64,000 nt of DNA from Pseudomonadota bacterium (lineage in GTDB: Bacteria; CALINM01), in NCBI GenBank assembly GCA_026418415.1, contig JAOABK010000002.1, positions 62,001-126,000 of the forward strand, written 5' to 3'. Numbering within the stretch: position 1 is the first letter of the stretch; each line of letters starts with the position of its first letter. Below the pieces are notes generated by a model. The model saw only the letters and a list, made by a program, of their open reading frames with translations, searched no databases and was not told the DNA's origin. This document shows positions 17,616 to 26,780 of the stretch, piece after piece. Position numbers and translations under genes: made by a program.

Positions 17616-19176
17616 CTTGATTTTTATAATTCTTGCTATTTTCGTTCTGACAGGGGCAAAGCCAGCAAAAAGGGCAAAGAAAGTTGAGTCACCTTTTGAG
17701 AGGCTTAAAAGAGAGTATATAACCTACAAACATACTGAAAGTGAGTTTAAAGAATCAAAATTAAAGGAGTTTTATTCTAAGTTTCAACAGATTTCAGAAA
17801 ACGGTGGAGATAAGGATAAGTTGCCTGCTCAATATTTTTGTGCCGATGTAATGGAAAAACTTTTTGAGGTCACTGGTAGTGAACACTATTTGGAAAAAGC
17901 TATTGATATTTATAAGAAAATTTCTTTAAATAATAATAGTTTTGGTATCGCAGCAAGAAAAAAGATTGAACTTTATGGTGGATATAAAAAGAATAAGACT
18001 GCAAATACTGTTGAAAATAATCAAAGTTTAAAAAACACTGACTTACAATCTACTTTTATTAAACTATTATCGGTTAAGCAGGAATCCTCTGATAATTATA
18101 CAAGAGTTATTCTTGAACTAAGCAATAATGCCACCTATGAACATAAATTTTTGAGAGAAGATCCTGAAGCAAATAAACCAAAGAGGATAGTAGTTGATAT
18201 ACAAAATGCTATTTTAGGTGATGGTATCTCACAAAATATTCCTGTTTCAGACAAGTTTGTTGACAAAATTAGGATAGGCCAGTTTACTAAAGATATAGCA
18301 AGAATAGTGATTGACATTGTTAGGCTGGAAAGTTATAAAGTTTATGTTATAGACAATCCTACAAGAATTGTTATTGATATATATGGTGAAGAGATAAAAA
18401 AAAGTATAAAGAATGAAATTAATAATGCAAATCTTGCAATAAATTCAAAAAATTATAATCTTACAGTTAGTAAAATTGTTCTTGATCCTGGGCATGGTGG
18501 ACATGATCCTGGTGCAATTGGTTATAATGGATTGAAGGAAAAAGATGTTGTTCTTGATATAGCTCTTAAAGTTGGTAATTTAATTAAAAATTATTTTCCT
18601 GAAATAGAAGTAATTTACACAAGAGATGATGACTATTACTTAGCCCTTGATGAAAGAACAAAAATTGCGAATTCAAAGAAGGCCGATTTATTTGTTTCTA
18701 TTCATGCAAACGCAAGTAAAAACAAAGTAGCAAGAGGTATTGAAACATATTTTTTGGATTTTACTAAAGAAGAGAGGGCAAAAGAGGTTGCTGCAAGAGA
18801 AAATGCAACCACTTTACAGGGGGTTGATGAAGTTCAAGCAATTTTAAGAGATCTAATTGTAAGTTCTAAGTATAATGAATCTACTTTGTTGGCTTCTCTG
18901 ATTCAAAAAAGCTTGGTGGATACATTATCAAATGTAAATGGTGAAATTAATAATTTAGGGGTTAAGCAGGGCCCATTTTATGTTTTAATTGGTGCTGCTA
19001 TGCCAAGTGTTCTTGTTGAAACCTCTTTCATAACTAATGAAAAGGAAGGTTCTTTGCTTGCCACAAATGATTATAGGAATTATATAGCTAAAGGTATTTT
19101 TGATGGGATAAAGGATTACATAATGAAAACAGCGACAGTGAAAGATAATGGTGAAAGAAAAATCGTTGCGCGATAG
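17590..19176 (+). CDS. N-acetylmuramoyl-L-alanine amidase (AMIN + Amidase_3)
   Basis: A 528-residue exported AmiC-type zinc amidase. A signal peptide or anchor covers residues ~8-24 (ISLIFIILAIFVLTG). A helical TPR-like segment (about 30-135) is followed by an AMIN domain (about 155-270) that targets septal envelope, then the Amidase_3 catalytic domain (about 297-515). Catalytic motifs are VLDPGHGGHDPGAIG (His), LFVSIHANAS (His) and VLVETSFITN (Glu). It splits cell-wall peptide side chains during division. GAGGAGGAAC upstream of ATG 17590 is a strong ribosome binding site. The 3' end overlaps glnD by 29 bases. Confidence 0.93.
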   Translation: MPLKKYQISLIFIILAIFVLTGAKPAKRAKKVESPFERLKREYITYKHTESEFKESKLKEFYSKFQQISENGGDKDKLPAQYFCADVMEKLFEVTGSEHYLEKAIDIYKKISLNNNSFGIAARKKIELYGGYKKNKTANTVENNQSLKNTDLQSTFIKLLSVKQESSDNYTRVILELSNNATYEHKFLREDPEANKPKRIVVDIQNAILGDGISQNIPVSDKFVDKIRIGQFTKDIARIVIDIVRLESYKVYVIDNPTRIVIDIYGEEIKKSIKNEINNANLAINSKNYNLTVSKIVLDPGHGGHDPGAIGYNGLKEKDVVLDIALKVGNLIKNYFPEIEVIYTRDDDYYLALDERTKIANSKKADLFVSIHANASKNKVARGIETYFLDFTKEERAKEVAARENATTLQGVDEVQAILRDLIVSSKYNESTLLASLIQKSLVDTLSNVNGEINNLGVKQGPFYVLIGAAMPSVLVETSFITNEKEGSLLATNDYRNYIAKGIFDGIKDYIMKTATVKDNGERKIVAR

Positions 19177-21718
19177 AATTAAATCATTAAATGAAAATCA
19201 AAAACAGTTATTTTTGAAATTCAAAAATCCACAACTCATTTTTGTCAAAAGGACAGATTTCTTTAATGAATTAATCTTTAGATTGTTTAGAAAACTACCA
19301 AACTTTGATTTAATAGAAAAAAAAGTATTTCTATGTGCTGTCGGGGGATTTGGTAGAAATGAGCTATACCCTAAATCAGACATTGACGTTTTTATAGTTT
19401 ATAAAAATATAAGAGAGAAAGAGTTGACCCCTATAATCCAAGAAGTATTTCTTCCTATTATTGATTGTGGAATAGAAGTTAGCTATATATTCAAGGAGTG
19501 GAATGAATTACCAAATTTAGAAACAGAACTTACCACAATTACATCTTTATTAAACATTAGATATATTGCGGGGAATTATTTTCTTTATGAAAATTGGTTA
19601 AACAATTTTCGTTCTTTTTTATTTAAAAATAGAAAAACATATAAAAATCTAAAAATTGAAGAATACCAACTTAGGTATAAAAAATACAATCAATCGCCCT
19701 ATATTCTTGAACCAAATATTAAGGAAGGGATTGGTGGATTAAGGGAGTTTCATTATATTAAATGGTTGGCTCAAGTTATCATTGGAATTCGAGATTTAGA
19801 ATATTTATATAATGCTGGACTGATAGAAAAATATGAACATAAAATGTTGAAAGAGGCATATAAATTTCTTTCAACAATAAGATGTTATATACATTTCTTT
19901 GAAACAGGCAGAAAAGAGATATTGACTTTTCAATTACAAGAACATATTGCACAGTTTTTAGGTTATCAAGGTGAGGATGTATATGAAAAGATAGAAAAAT
20001 TTATGGGAGATTATTATAGATATACCCATGAAGTTTTTATGATTTCGAAAAAGCTTTTCCATAATTACGAACTTCTTTTGAAAAGGCCTAAAAATTTTAT
20101 AAGAAAAGAAATAGATAGAGGCATATCGATAGAGGGTTTTGGGGAGGGTGAAATTTGCGTATATGAAAGAGAAGTAGAAGAAAATCCACGCATTCTATTG
20201 AAGGCATTTTATTATTCAAGAAGGTTGAAAAAAAGCATTTCTTTTAAGACGATGAATTTAATAAAAAAACTTTCAAATAAACTGAGTATTTATATCTGGG
20301 ATGATGAGATGAAGAACTTATTTATGGATATACTTTCCCCTGGTAGCACTGAAGACTTTAACACAATAATGCAAATGTATGAATCCGACTTTTTAAAAAT
20401 CATCATACCTGAGTTTAGTGATATCTACCATAAAATGCAATTTGATGCTTATCATATTTATACGATTGATGTACATTCTCTCATGACAGCAAAAAAGATT
20501 TGGGATTTTTTTGAAGTAAATTATTTCGAGATTAGGGAAAAAATTAAGAATCCTTGGCTTCTTGTTCTATCTGCTTTACTTCACGACATTGGAAAAGGCG
20601 TGGGAAAGAGCCATGCTGAAGTAGGAGCAAAGATTGTAGAACAGATATCGGTAAAGATGGGATTATCCAATGAAGATGCAGAGTTGTTAAAATTTCTTGT
20701 TAGAAAACATCTTTTAATGTCTTGGATTGCAAGACATAGAGATATATCTGATATCATCTTTTTAAAGAAAGTTTTTACTGAAGAGATAAGAAATGTAGAA
20801 TATTTGAACTACTTGTTTTTTTTAACTGTAGCTGATGCTATGAGTGTAGGTGAAGGGGCTTGGAGTTCGTGGAAAGAGAATTTATATACAACACTTTATA
20901 ATAACTTTGTATCAACTTCCAAGAGTATTTCTGTGGCTCTAAAAGATTTCATAGAAGATAGTGTTTTATATAAAGTGGAAATATTGAAAGGTCAGTTAAA
21001 AAAAGCAGGAAAAGAATATTTAACCAATTTAATAAGTGTTTTACCAAAAAATTATATATTAACGAACGATATCAAAACAATTATCAGAGATTTAGAAATA
21101 GATTACAAATTTTTAAATTCCAATGAAGATTTTATATTAGAAATATTAAATAGGCCAAACGAAAGAGTATCAGAGATAATAATTGCAACAAAAGATTCTC
21201 AAGGACTTTTTTCCCAGTTAGCCGGAGCTTTCACTTACGTGGGGTTTAATATTTTAAGTGCTACTATAAATACAAGAAACAATGGCAATATACTTGACAT
21301 ATTTTTGGTTGATATGGGAAGACATGATATTGAGATTGATACCCATCTTTTTGATAAGTTAAGAGATGTGTTATCTAAAATTATAAAAGAGGGTGAGAAA
21401 ATTGACGAATTAGTTATTAATAAAGCAAAGAAATACCATAAGAAAAGTGTATTTAAAGAAAAGAATGAAGTTGTTTTTGATAACAAAAGCTCTGATGAAT
21501 ATACAATCATAGATGTTTTTGCGAATGATCATATGGGATTATTATTTGAGATAACAAGAACATTAAACATGTTGTCTTTAAATATATACTTTTCAAAGAT
21601 TTCAACATATGGTGAACGAGCTGTTGATGTTTTTTATGTAAAAAAAGATGGGAAAAAATTAGATAATGCTGAAATGGATTATGTGAGAAATCAAATACTT
21701 AGAGCAATTTCTCATTGA
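19148..21718 (+). CDS. glnD: [Protein-PII] uridylyltransferase/uridylyl-removing enzyme
   Basis: An 856-residue bifunctional nitrogen sensor. The nucleotidyltransferase motif GGFGRNELYPKSDIDVFIVY spans residues 66-85. The HD-type hydrolase domain has LLHDIGKGVG around residue 477. Two C-terminal ACT domains (about 675-750 and 785-850) bind glutamine in the family. It uridylylates PII proteins when nitrogen is scarce and reverses this when glutamine is high. No PII or glutamine synthetase gene is in the window. ATG 19148 or the adjacent GTG 19151 could serve as start. It converges on the TVP38-type gene with a 7-base overlap. Confidence 0.95.
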   Translation: MVKEKSLRDRIKSLNENQKQLFLKFKNPQLIFVKRTDFFNELIFRLFRKLPNFDLIEKKVFLCAVGGFGRNELYPKSDIDVFIVYKNIREKELTPIIQEVFLPIIDCGIEVSYIFKEWNELPNLETELTTITSLLNIRYIAGNYFLYENWLNNFRSFLFKNRKTYKNLKIEEYQLRYKKYNQSPYILEPNIKEGIGGLREFHYIKWLAQVIIGIRDLEYLYNAGLIEKYEHKMLKEAYKFLSTIRCYIHFFETGRKEILTFQLQEHIAQFLGYQGEDVYEKIEKFMGDYYRYTHEVFMISKKLFHNYELLLKRPKNFIRKEIDRGISIEGFGEGEICVYEREVEENPRILLKAFYYSRRLKKSISFKTMNLIKKLSNKLSIYIWDDEMKNLFMDILSPGSTEDFNTIMQMYESDFLKIIIPEFSDIYHKMQFDAYHIYTIDVHSLMTAKKIWDFFEVNYFEIREKIKNPWLLVLSALLHDIGKGVGKSHAEVGAKIVEQISVKMGLSNEDAELLKFLVRKHLLMSWIARHRDISDIIFLKKVFTEEIRNVEYLNYLFFLTVADAMSVGEGAWSSWKENLYTTLYNNFVSTSKSISVALKDFIEDSVLYKVEILKGQLKKAGKEYLTNLISVLPKNYILTNDIKTIIRDLEIDYKFLNSNEDFILEILNRPNERVSEIIIATKDSQGLFSQLAGAFTYVGFNILSATINTRNNGNILDIFLVDMGRHDIEIDTHLFDKLRDVLSKIIKEGEKIDELVINKAKKYHKKSVFKEKNEVVFDNKSSDEYTIIDVFANDHMGLLFEITRTLNMLSLNIYFSKISTYGERAVDVFYVKKDGKKLDNAEMDYVRNQILRAISH

Positions 21719-22392
21719 TACTTTTGTAGCACTTTTTTTAATTTATTCTCTATTTTTTCCCTGTAAATATAGAAAAATCCAATTATAATAAGAACAACTA
21801 CCGCTAAGGTTATAAAGGTTTTATAATGTTCATGTCTAATGAGGCTTCCACCAATGGATAATAAAAAAGTGCTCATAATTCTTCCAAAAGTTGAAATTAT
21901 TATGAATACCCTGGGTGTCATTTTACTTAATCCAAGAATATAACATAAATAATCTTTAGGAAAACCAGGCATAAGGAATAAAAATGCTGAAATCGAAGTC
22001 CCTTTATGGGTCATAAGATAATCAAAACGTTTTAGATATTCTTGTTTTACGAAAAAAAGAACTAAGGGTCTTCCAAAAACTCTTGCTAAATAAAAAGCTA
22101 TTATTGAGCCTAATGTTAAACCAATTGTTGAATATATTGTACCAAGAAGAGTTCCGAAAAGATAACCACCTATAAATCCAGTAACTTCACCGGGGACAAA
22201 GGCTATAATCACCTGTATAATCTGAAGTAAGATAAAAATGAAGACCGAAAGCGTTTTGAAAGAATTTACAAATGCTATAAGCTTATTTTGATCGGTTACT
22301 ATTGAGAGGATATTATATTTAATTGTAAAGAATATCGAAAAAACAAGAATAGAGAGTAATAATATAGCCTTTATTAGTATCTTTTTTTGCAT
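21712..22392 (-). CDS. TVP38/TMEM64 (VTT/DedA-like) membrane protein
   Basis: A 226-residue polytopic protein. The conserved core VPGEVTGFIGGYLFGTLLGT followed by LGSIIAFYLARVFGR and FLFLMPGFPKDYLCY identifies the VTT domain found in TVP38/TMEM64 and DedA proteins, implicated in lipid scrambling and envelope homeostasis. The C-terminus is basic (KIENKLKKVLQKYQ). It is the only minus-strand gene between 6196 and 64000 and is divergent from the Xer gene. Its tail overlaps the end of glnD. Confidence 0.88.
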   Translation of the reverse strand: MQKKILIKAILLLSILVFSIFFTIKYNILSIVTDQNKLIAFVNSFKTLSVFIFILLQIIQVIIAFVPGEVTGFIGGYLFGTLLGTIYSTIGLTLGSIIAFYLARVFGRPLVLFFVKQEYLKRFDYLMTHKGTSISAFLFLMPGFPKDYLCYILGLSKMTPRVFIIISTFGRIMSTFLLSIGGSLIRHEHYKTFITLAVVVLIIIGFFYIYREKIENKLKKVLQKYQ

Positions 22393-22403
22393 TAATTTAT
22401 TAA

Positions 22404-22432
22404 ATTTTAAGGAAGTGCAAATCCTTTTACAA
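22404..22432 (-). promoter_or_regulatory. Sigma70-like promoter for the TVP38-type gene
   Basis: On the minus strand TTGTAA (22432-22427), 17 bases, then TAAAAT (22409-22404). The predicted start site is about 5 bases before ATG 22392, again too short for a Shine-Dalgarno. Confidence 0.55.
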
Positions 22433-22468
22433 GTTTTTTATTTAGTAGAATCGTTAAAATTTTTAAAT

Positions 22469-22474
22469 TATAAT
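22469..22474 (+). promoter_or_regulatory. Candidate -10 box for the Xer recombinase gene
   Basis: A perfect TATAAT ending 6 bases before ATG 22481. No good -35 is seen at 16-18 bases, so the call is weak in AT-rich DNA, but the placement matches the other leaderless-type promoters here. Confidence 0.35.
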
Positions 22475-22480
22475 TTCTTT

Positions 22481-23344
22481 ATGCATCAATATATAGATGC
22501 CTTTTTACAGCAACTTATGGTAATTAGGGGATTGTCACAAAAAACAGTCGAATCCTATGCAAATGATTTAAGGAATTTTTGTAATTTCTTGGAAAGGGAG
22601 GGCAGAAAAGATATCATTCCCAATACTGAAGATTTTTTAAAGTTTTTTGAAAAACTTCAACAAGAGGGTAAGGAGACAACCTCAATTGTTAGAAATATGG
22701 TATCTTTAAGACAGTTTACGAAATATTTAACAAAAGAGGGTGTAATAGATAGAGATCCGCTTTTTAATATAACCCTACCAAAACTTAGAAGATCCTTGCC
22801 CGATGTTCTTACTGAAGAAGAAGTTGAGTCACTAATAAAAATTCCTAAAACTGAAACGAGGAAGGGGCTTAGAGATAGAGTAATTCTCGAACTTCTTTAT
22901 GCCACTGGAATGAGAGTTTCAGAATTAGTGACTTTAAAATTAATACAATTGAATATTCAAGTTGGTTTTGTTATTGTTAAAGGCAAAGGAAATAAAGAAA
23001 GAGTTATTCCTTTGGGTGAAGAAGCGATGTATTGGTTAAAAAAGTATATGGAAAGCAACCATCTGAAAGATTTTGTATTTCCAGGCAAAAAGGGGAGGCA
23101 TATAACTCGTCAATATGTTTGGAAATTAATTAAGGAATGTGCTATAAAGGCAAATATAAAATCAATTAGTCCCCATTCTCTCAGACATTCTTTTGCTACC
23201 CATTTGTTATTAAGGGGTGCAGATTTGCATTCAGTCCAGTTGATGTTAGGACATTCTGATATTTCAACTACTGAAATATATACTCACCTTACTAAAGAGC
23301 ATCTAAAATCTGTATACTATAAGTATCATCCAAGGGCAAGGTAG
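22481..23344 (+). CDS. Tyrosine recombinase XerC/XerD
   Basis: A 287-residue site-specific recombinase that resolves chromosome dimers at dif. The N-terminal SAM-like DNA-binding domain contains RGLSQKTVESYANDL. Catalytic residues are the Arg in ATGMRVSEL, Lys in VKGKGNKERVIPLG, H-x-x-R in SPHSLRHSFATHLL, His in LGHSDISTTEIYTH and the Tyr nucleophile in the same segment. ATG 22481 gives the normal Xer N-terminus; a longer frame from 22415 would add an unlikely hydrophobic tail. Whether it is XerC or XerD cannot be settled here. No dif site was found. It is 5 bases upstream of the CCA gene. Confidence 0.93.
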   Translation: MHQYIDAFLQQLMVIRGLSQKTVESYANDLRNFCNFLEREGRKDIIPNTEDFLKFFEKLQQEGKETTSIVRNMVSLRQFTKYLTKEGVIDRDPLFNITLPKLRRSLPDVLTEEEVESLIKIPKTETRKGLRDRVILELLYATGMRVSELVTLKLIQLNIQVGFVIVKGKGNKERVIPLGEEAMYWLKKYMESNHLKDFVFPGKKGRHITRQYVWKLIKECAIKANIKSISPHSLRHSFATHLLLRGADLHSVQLMLGHSDISTTEIYTHLTKEHLKSVYYKYHPRAR

Positions 23345-23349
23345 TTTGT

Positions 23350-25983
23350 ATGGAAATTATTGTAACTCATGCTAATGCAGATTTTGATGGTATTGGTGCG
23401 ATGATTGGTGTAAAAAAACTCTATCCCGATGCTTTGTTGGTTTTTTTGGGCTCTCAAGAAGAGGCGGTTAATAGAGTAGTCGAGGAATTTAGCGAAAAAA
23501 CAACCGATAGATTTTATAAGATCAGGGATTTGAAAATAGAACATTTAAAAAAAGTAATACTTGTAGATACCAGATCACCAAAAAGGTTAGGAGGAATAGA
23601 GGAATATATTGAAAAGTTTAAGCCGGAGATACATATATTTGATCATCATGCATTTCAAAACGGTGATTATAAAGGAGATAAGGAATTTTACAAGGAAGTG
23701 GGTTCGACTGTAACAATTATATGTGAAATTCTTGAAAAATCTAAAATTCAAATTTCTCCTTATGAAGCAACGATAATGATGGCTGGTATATATGAAGATA
23801 CAGGAATGCTTACATATTCTTCTACAACTTCTAATGATTACAAAGCTTGTGCCTGGTTATTGAGGCAAGGAGCAAAGTTAGAAAAAGTTAGAGAACTCAT
23901 TTCAAAAGAGGCTTCAAGATTACAGATTGGTTTGCTTAACGATATGCTTAACGATCTAAGAATATACAATATTTATGGTCATGATATTGGAATTACAATC
24001 GCCTCATCAGAAGAGTTTATTGGTGATTTTGCTGTTTTGGTACAAAAGGTTAAGGATATTGAAAATTTACCTGCTATATTTGGAATTGGCAGGTTTGGGG
24101 ATAGAATTTTTGTTTCAGCACGTAGTAGAATCCCTGAAGTAAATGTTGGTGAGATACTTTCAATTTTTGGTGGTGGAGGACATGCTTATGCAGCTTCTGC
24201 AACGGTTAGAGATTTAACAGTTTTTCAAGTCCAAGAACTTATTCTGGAAGAATTGAAAAAGAGGATAGAAAAACCAAAAGTTGCGAGAGATATAATGTCA
24301 ATGCCAGTTAAATATGTAACCCCCGATGAATCAATAGATGAAGTAAAAGAGATCCTGACCAAATATAATATAAATATGGTTCCAGTTTGTGAGAAGTCAA
24401 AAAACGGCAAGGCTAAGATAATAGGGTTAATTTCAAGACAGAATGTTGAAAAAGCAGCTTTCCATGGGTTTGAGAAACTTCCTGTTAAAAATTTTATGAC
24501 CACAGAGTTTTATAGTATAAGACCGGATTCTGATATAAATGAGATTAGAGAGCTAATCTTCAGAGGAAGACAGAGATTACTGCCAGTAGTGAATGAGGAA
24601 GGAGAACCTTTAGGAGTTATTACTAGGACTGATTTTTTAAGAATTATTCAAGATGAATCAATCCATGAAGAAGAAGTTGGTGAGAGAAAAGGAGAATTTA
24701 ATAAAAATCTAAAATATTTAATCGAAACTTTATTTGATAAAGAAACACAGGAAAGACTAATTAAGATTGGAGAGATTGCAGAAAGTTATGGATACAATGC
24801 ATTTATAGTAGGTGGTGTTGTCAGGGATTTAATATTAAGAAAGCCAAATTATGATATTGATGTAGTTATAGAAGGTGATTGTCACAAAATGGTTCAGACA
24901 TTAAGCAAGCTTTTAAAAACCAAGGTCGTTGAACATAGAAAATTTGGTACTGCAACACTAATTTTTGATGATGGCAAAAAAATTGATTTAGCTACAGCAA
25001 GGATAGAGTATTATCCATCTCCTGCAAGCCTTCCAACTGTTGAATGGGGGTCTTTAAAATTAGACCTTTACAGGCGCGATTTTACAATTAATACTTTAGC
25101 AGTGAAACTGAATCCTGGAAGTTTTGGTAATCTAATAGATTACTTTGGAGGCTTGAGAGATATAAAAGATGGAATAATTAGAGTAATTCATAATTTGAGC
25201 TTTGTTGAAGACCCAACAAGGGTTTTTCGTGCCCTTCGATTTGAAGCAAGATTTAATTTTAAAATCAGTAAACATACCTTTTATTTAATTAAAAATGCTA
25301 TTAAAATGAACGTTTTTAATCTAATAAAAGGACCAAGAATACTTAATGAAATTGAATTGATATTTCAAGAAGAAGAAATAATTAAAATTATGGATAGAAT
25401 TGATGAGTTAGATTTAATGAAATACATTGTCCCAAAGGTTAATTGGAAAGAACAAAAAAAATTATTTATAAGGGCTAAGGAGCTAATTAGGTGGTATGAA
25501 TTATTATATACAGGGATTAATCTGGACAAATCTCTTATATATTTTCTCTGTCTATTTGATAACTTAGATCTAAATGAAGCAAGTTCTGTAATCAAGGATT
25601 TAGGTATGAGGGGTAGTATTTCGAAAGTCCTTTTAGATTATAAAAAGAAAGAAGGTATGTTTTTAAATTCCATAAATAATCTAAAAGAGGAGTATGAAAT
25701 CTATTTTTTACTAAAAGATTTGCAAGTTGAATTGAGTCTATACCTTATGGCTAAGATTGATGATGAAAGAATAAAGAGGATTTTTTCTCTTTACTTTACT
25801 GATTTTTCTAAAGAGAAGGTTTCTATAAATGGTGAAGATTTAAAAAAATTAGGATATAACCCTTCTCCTGTTTTTACAAAAATTTTTAATGGATTAATGA
25901 TAGAAAGATTAAAAGGCAATATAAAGACTAAAGAGCAAGAGATTGAATGGGTTAAAAAACATTTTCCATTACAAAATATTTAA
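23350..25983 (+). CDS. DHH-CBS-CBS-tRNA nucleotidyltransferase fusion
   Basis: An 877-residue fusion. Residues 1-310 form a DHH/DHHA1 phosphoesterase (HANADFDGIGAMIG; FDHHAFQNG; IFGGGGHAYAASATVRDL). Two CBS repeats follow at about 315-440. The class II nucleotidyltransferase begins near 475, with GGVVRDLILRKPNYDIDVVI carrying the catalytic D-x-D and RRDFTINTLAVKL the tRNA-binding element. This architecture is known in several deep-branching phyla, where the enzyme adds A or CCA to tRNA 3' ends; the DHH part may be an oligonucleotide or nucleotide phosphodiesterase and CBS may sense adenylates. The start is set by the conserved first beta strand. Confidence 0.92.
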   Translation: MEIIVTHANADFDGIGAMIGVKKLYPDALLVFLGSQEEAVNRVVEEFSEKTTDRFYKIRDLKIEHLKKVILVDTRSPKRLGGIEEYIEKFKPEIHIFDHHAFQNGDYKGDKEFYKEVGSTVTIICEILEKSKIQISPYEATIMMAGIYEDTGMLTYSSTTSNDYKACAWLLRQGAKLEKVRELISKEASRLQIGLLNDMLNDLRIYNIYGHDIGITIASSEEFIGDFAVLVQKVKDIENLPAIFGIGRFGDRIFVSARSRIPEVNVGEILSIFGGGGHAYAASATVRDLTVFQVQELILEELKKRIEKPKVARDIMSMPVKYVTPDESIDEVKEILTKYNINMVPVCEKSKNGKAKIIGLISRQNVEKAAFHGFEKLPVKNFMTTEFYSIRPDSDINEIRELIFRGRQRLLPVVNEEGEPLGVITRTDFLRIIQDESIHEEEVGERKGEFNKNLKYLIETLFDKETQERLIKIGEIAESYGYNAFIVGGVVRDLILRKPNYDIDVVIEGDCHKMVQTLSKLLKTKVVEHRKFGTATLIFDDGKKIDLATARIEYYPSPASLPTVEWGSLKLDLYRRDFTINTLAVKLNPGSFGNLIDYFGGLRDIKDGIIRVIHNLSFVEDPTRVFRALRFEARFNFKISKHTFYLIKNAIKMNVFNLIKGPRILNEIELIFQEEEIIKIMDRIDELDLMKYIVPKVNWKEQKKLFIRAKELIRWYELLYTGINLDKSLIYFLCLFDNLDLNEASSVIKDLGMRGSISKVLLDYKKKEGMFLNSINNLKEEYEIYFLLKDLQVELSLYLMAKIDDERIKRIFSLYFTDFSKEKVSINGEDLKKLGYNPSPVFTKIFNGLMIERLKGNIKTKEQEIEWVKKHFPLQNI

Positions 25984-26010
25984 AAAATTTGTAAAATAAA
26001 AGGAGGAAAA

Positions 26011-26754
26011 ATGAGAAAATATTTTACCGCTCTTTTTTTCGTTTTAATTACCTATAGTACATCCTTTGCTATTGATGACATCAAATTTTCTTTTGGCATG
26101 ACCCAGTCAATGTTCAGAGATTTTTCAAAAGAAATGGGACTTGCTTTATCTTATAAGAATCTTATACCTGCTGAACCTTTGGGAATTACTGGTTTTGATG
26201 TTGGGTTTGAGGTAAATGCTATAGAAATAAGTGATGGTGCATGGAAAAATGCGATAAAGGACAAAAATGTACCATCTTATCTTGTTGTTCCTAAAATAAG
26301 AATAATAAAGGGGCTACCATTAGGCATTGATGTAGGTGCTTTTTACTCTCAAGTTCCAGATTCAAATATTAAAATATATGGTGGTGAGTTAAAATATTCA
26401 ATTTTAGAAGGTGGTGTTGCCACTCCAGCTTTAGCAATAAGAGGGACATATACACAGTTAGAAGGTGTTAGTGAGTTAGGTTTTAAAACCTACGGATTGG
26501 ATGCAATAATAAGCAAAGGGTTTTTCATGATAACGCCATATGGTGGGGTAGGATTAAATAGATTTGAAAGTACCCCTAAAGGATTTGCATCTGCTGTGTT
26601 TCCTACTGGGTTGGGATTAAAAGATGAAAAAAAGACATATTATAAAGCTTTTGTTGGAGCAAGGGTAACTCTTGTTTTATTGTCCTTAACCGGAGAAGTT
26701 GAGTTTAATGAATTTAAACCGGTTTATTCAATTAAAGGAGCAATTACTTTTTAG
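26011..26754 (+). CDS. Putative outer-membrane beta-barrel protein
   Basis: A 247-residue protein with a clear signal peptide (hydrophobic residues 5-18, cleavage near SFA-IDD). The mature part alternates polar and hydrophobic residues in strand-sized stretches and ends in a strand with terminal Phe (YSIKGAITF), a classic outer-membrane barrel sorting signal. I do not recognise a named family; similar hypothetical barrels exist in Geobacter-like bacteria. AAAGGAGG upstream is the strongest ribosome binding site in this part of the window, suggesting high expression. It stands between the CCA fusion and the zinc-ribbon gene. Confidence 0.7.
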   Translation: MRKYFTALFFVLITYSTSFAIDDIKFSFGMTQSMFRDFSKEMGLALSYKNLIPAEPLGITGFDVGFEVNAIEISDGAWKNAIKDKNVPSYLVVPKIRIIKGLPLGIDVGAFYSQVPDSNIKIYGGELKYSILEGGVATPALAIRGTYTQLEGVSELGFKTYGLDAIISKGFFMITPYGGVGLNRFESTPKGFASAVFPTGLGLKDEKKTYYKAFVGARVTLVLLSLTGEVEFNEFKPVYSIKGAITF

Positions 26755-26780
26755 TCTAAAAAAGTTAAAGGAGCTGTGCC

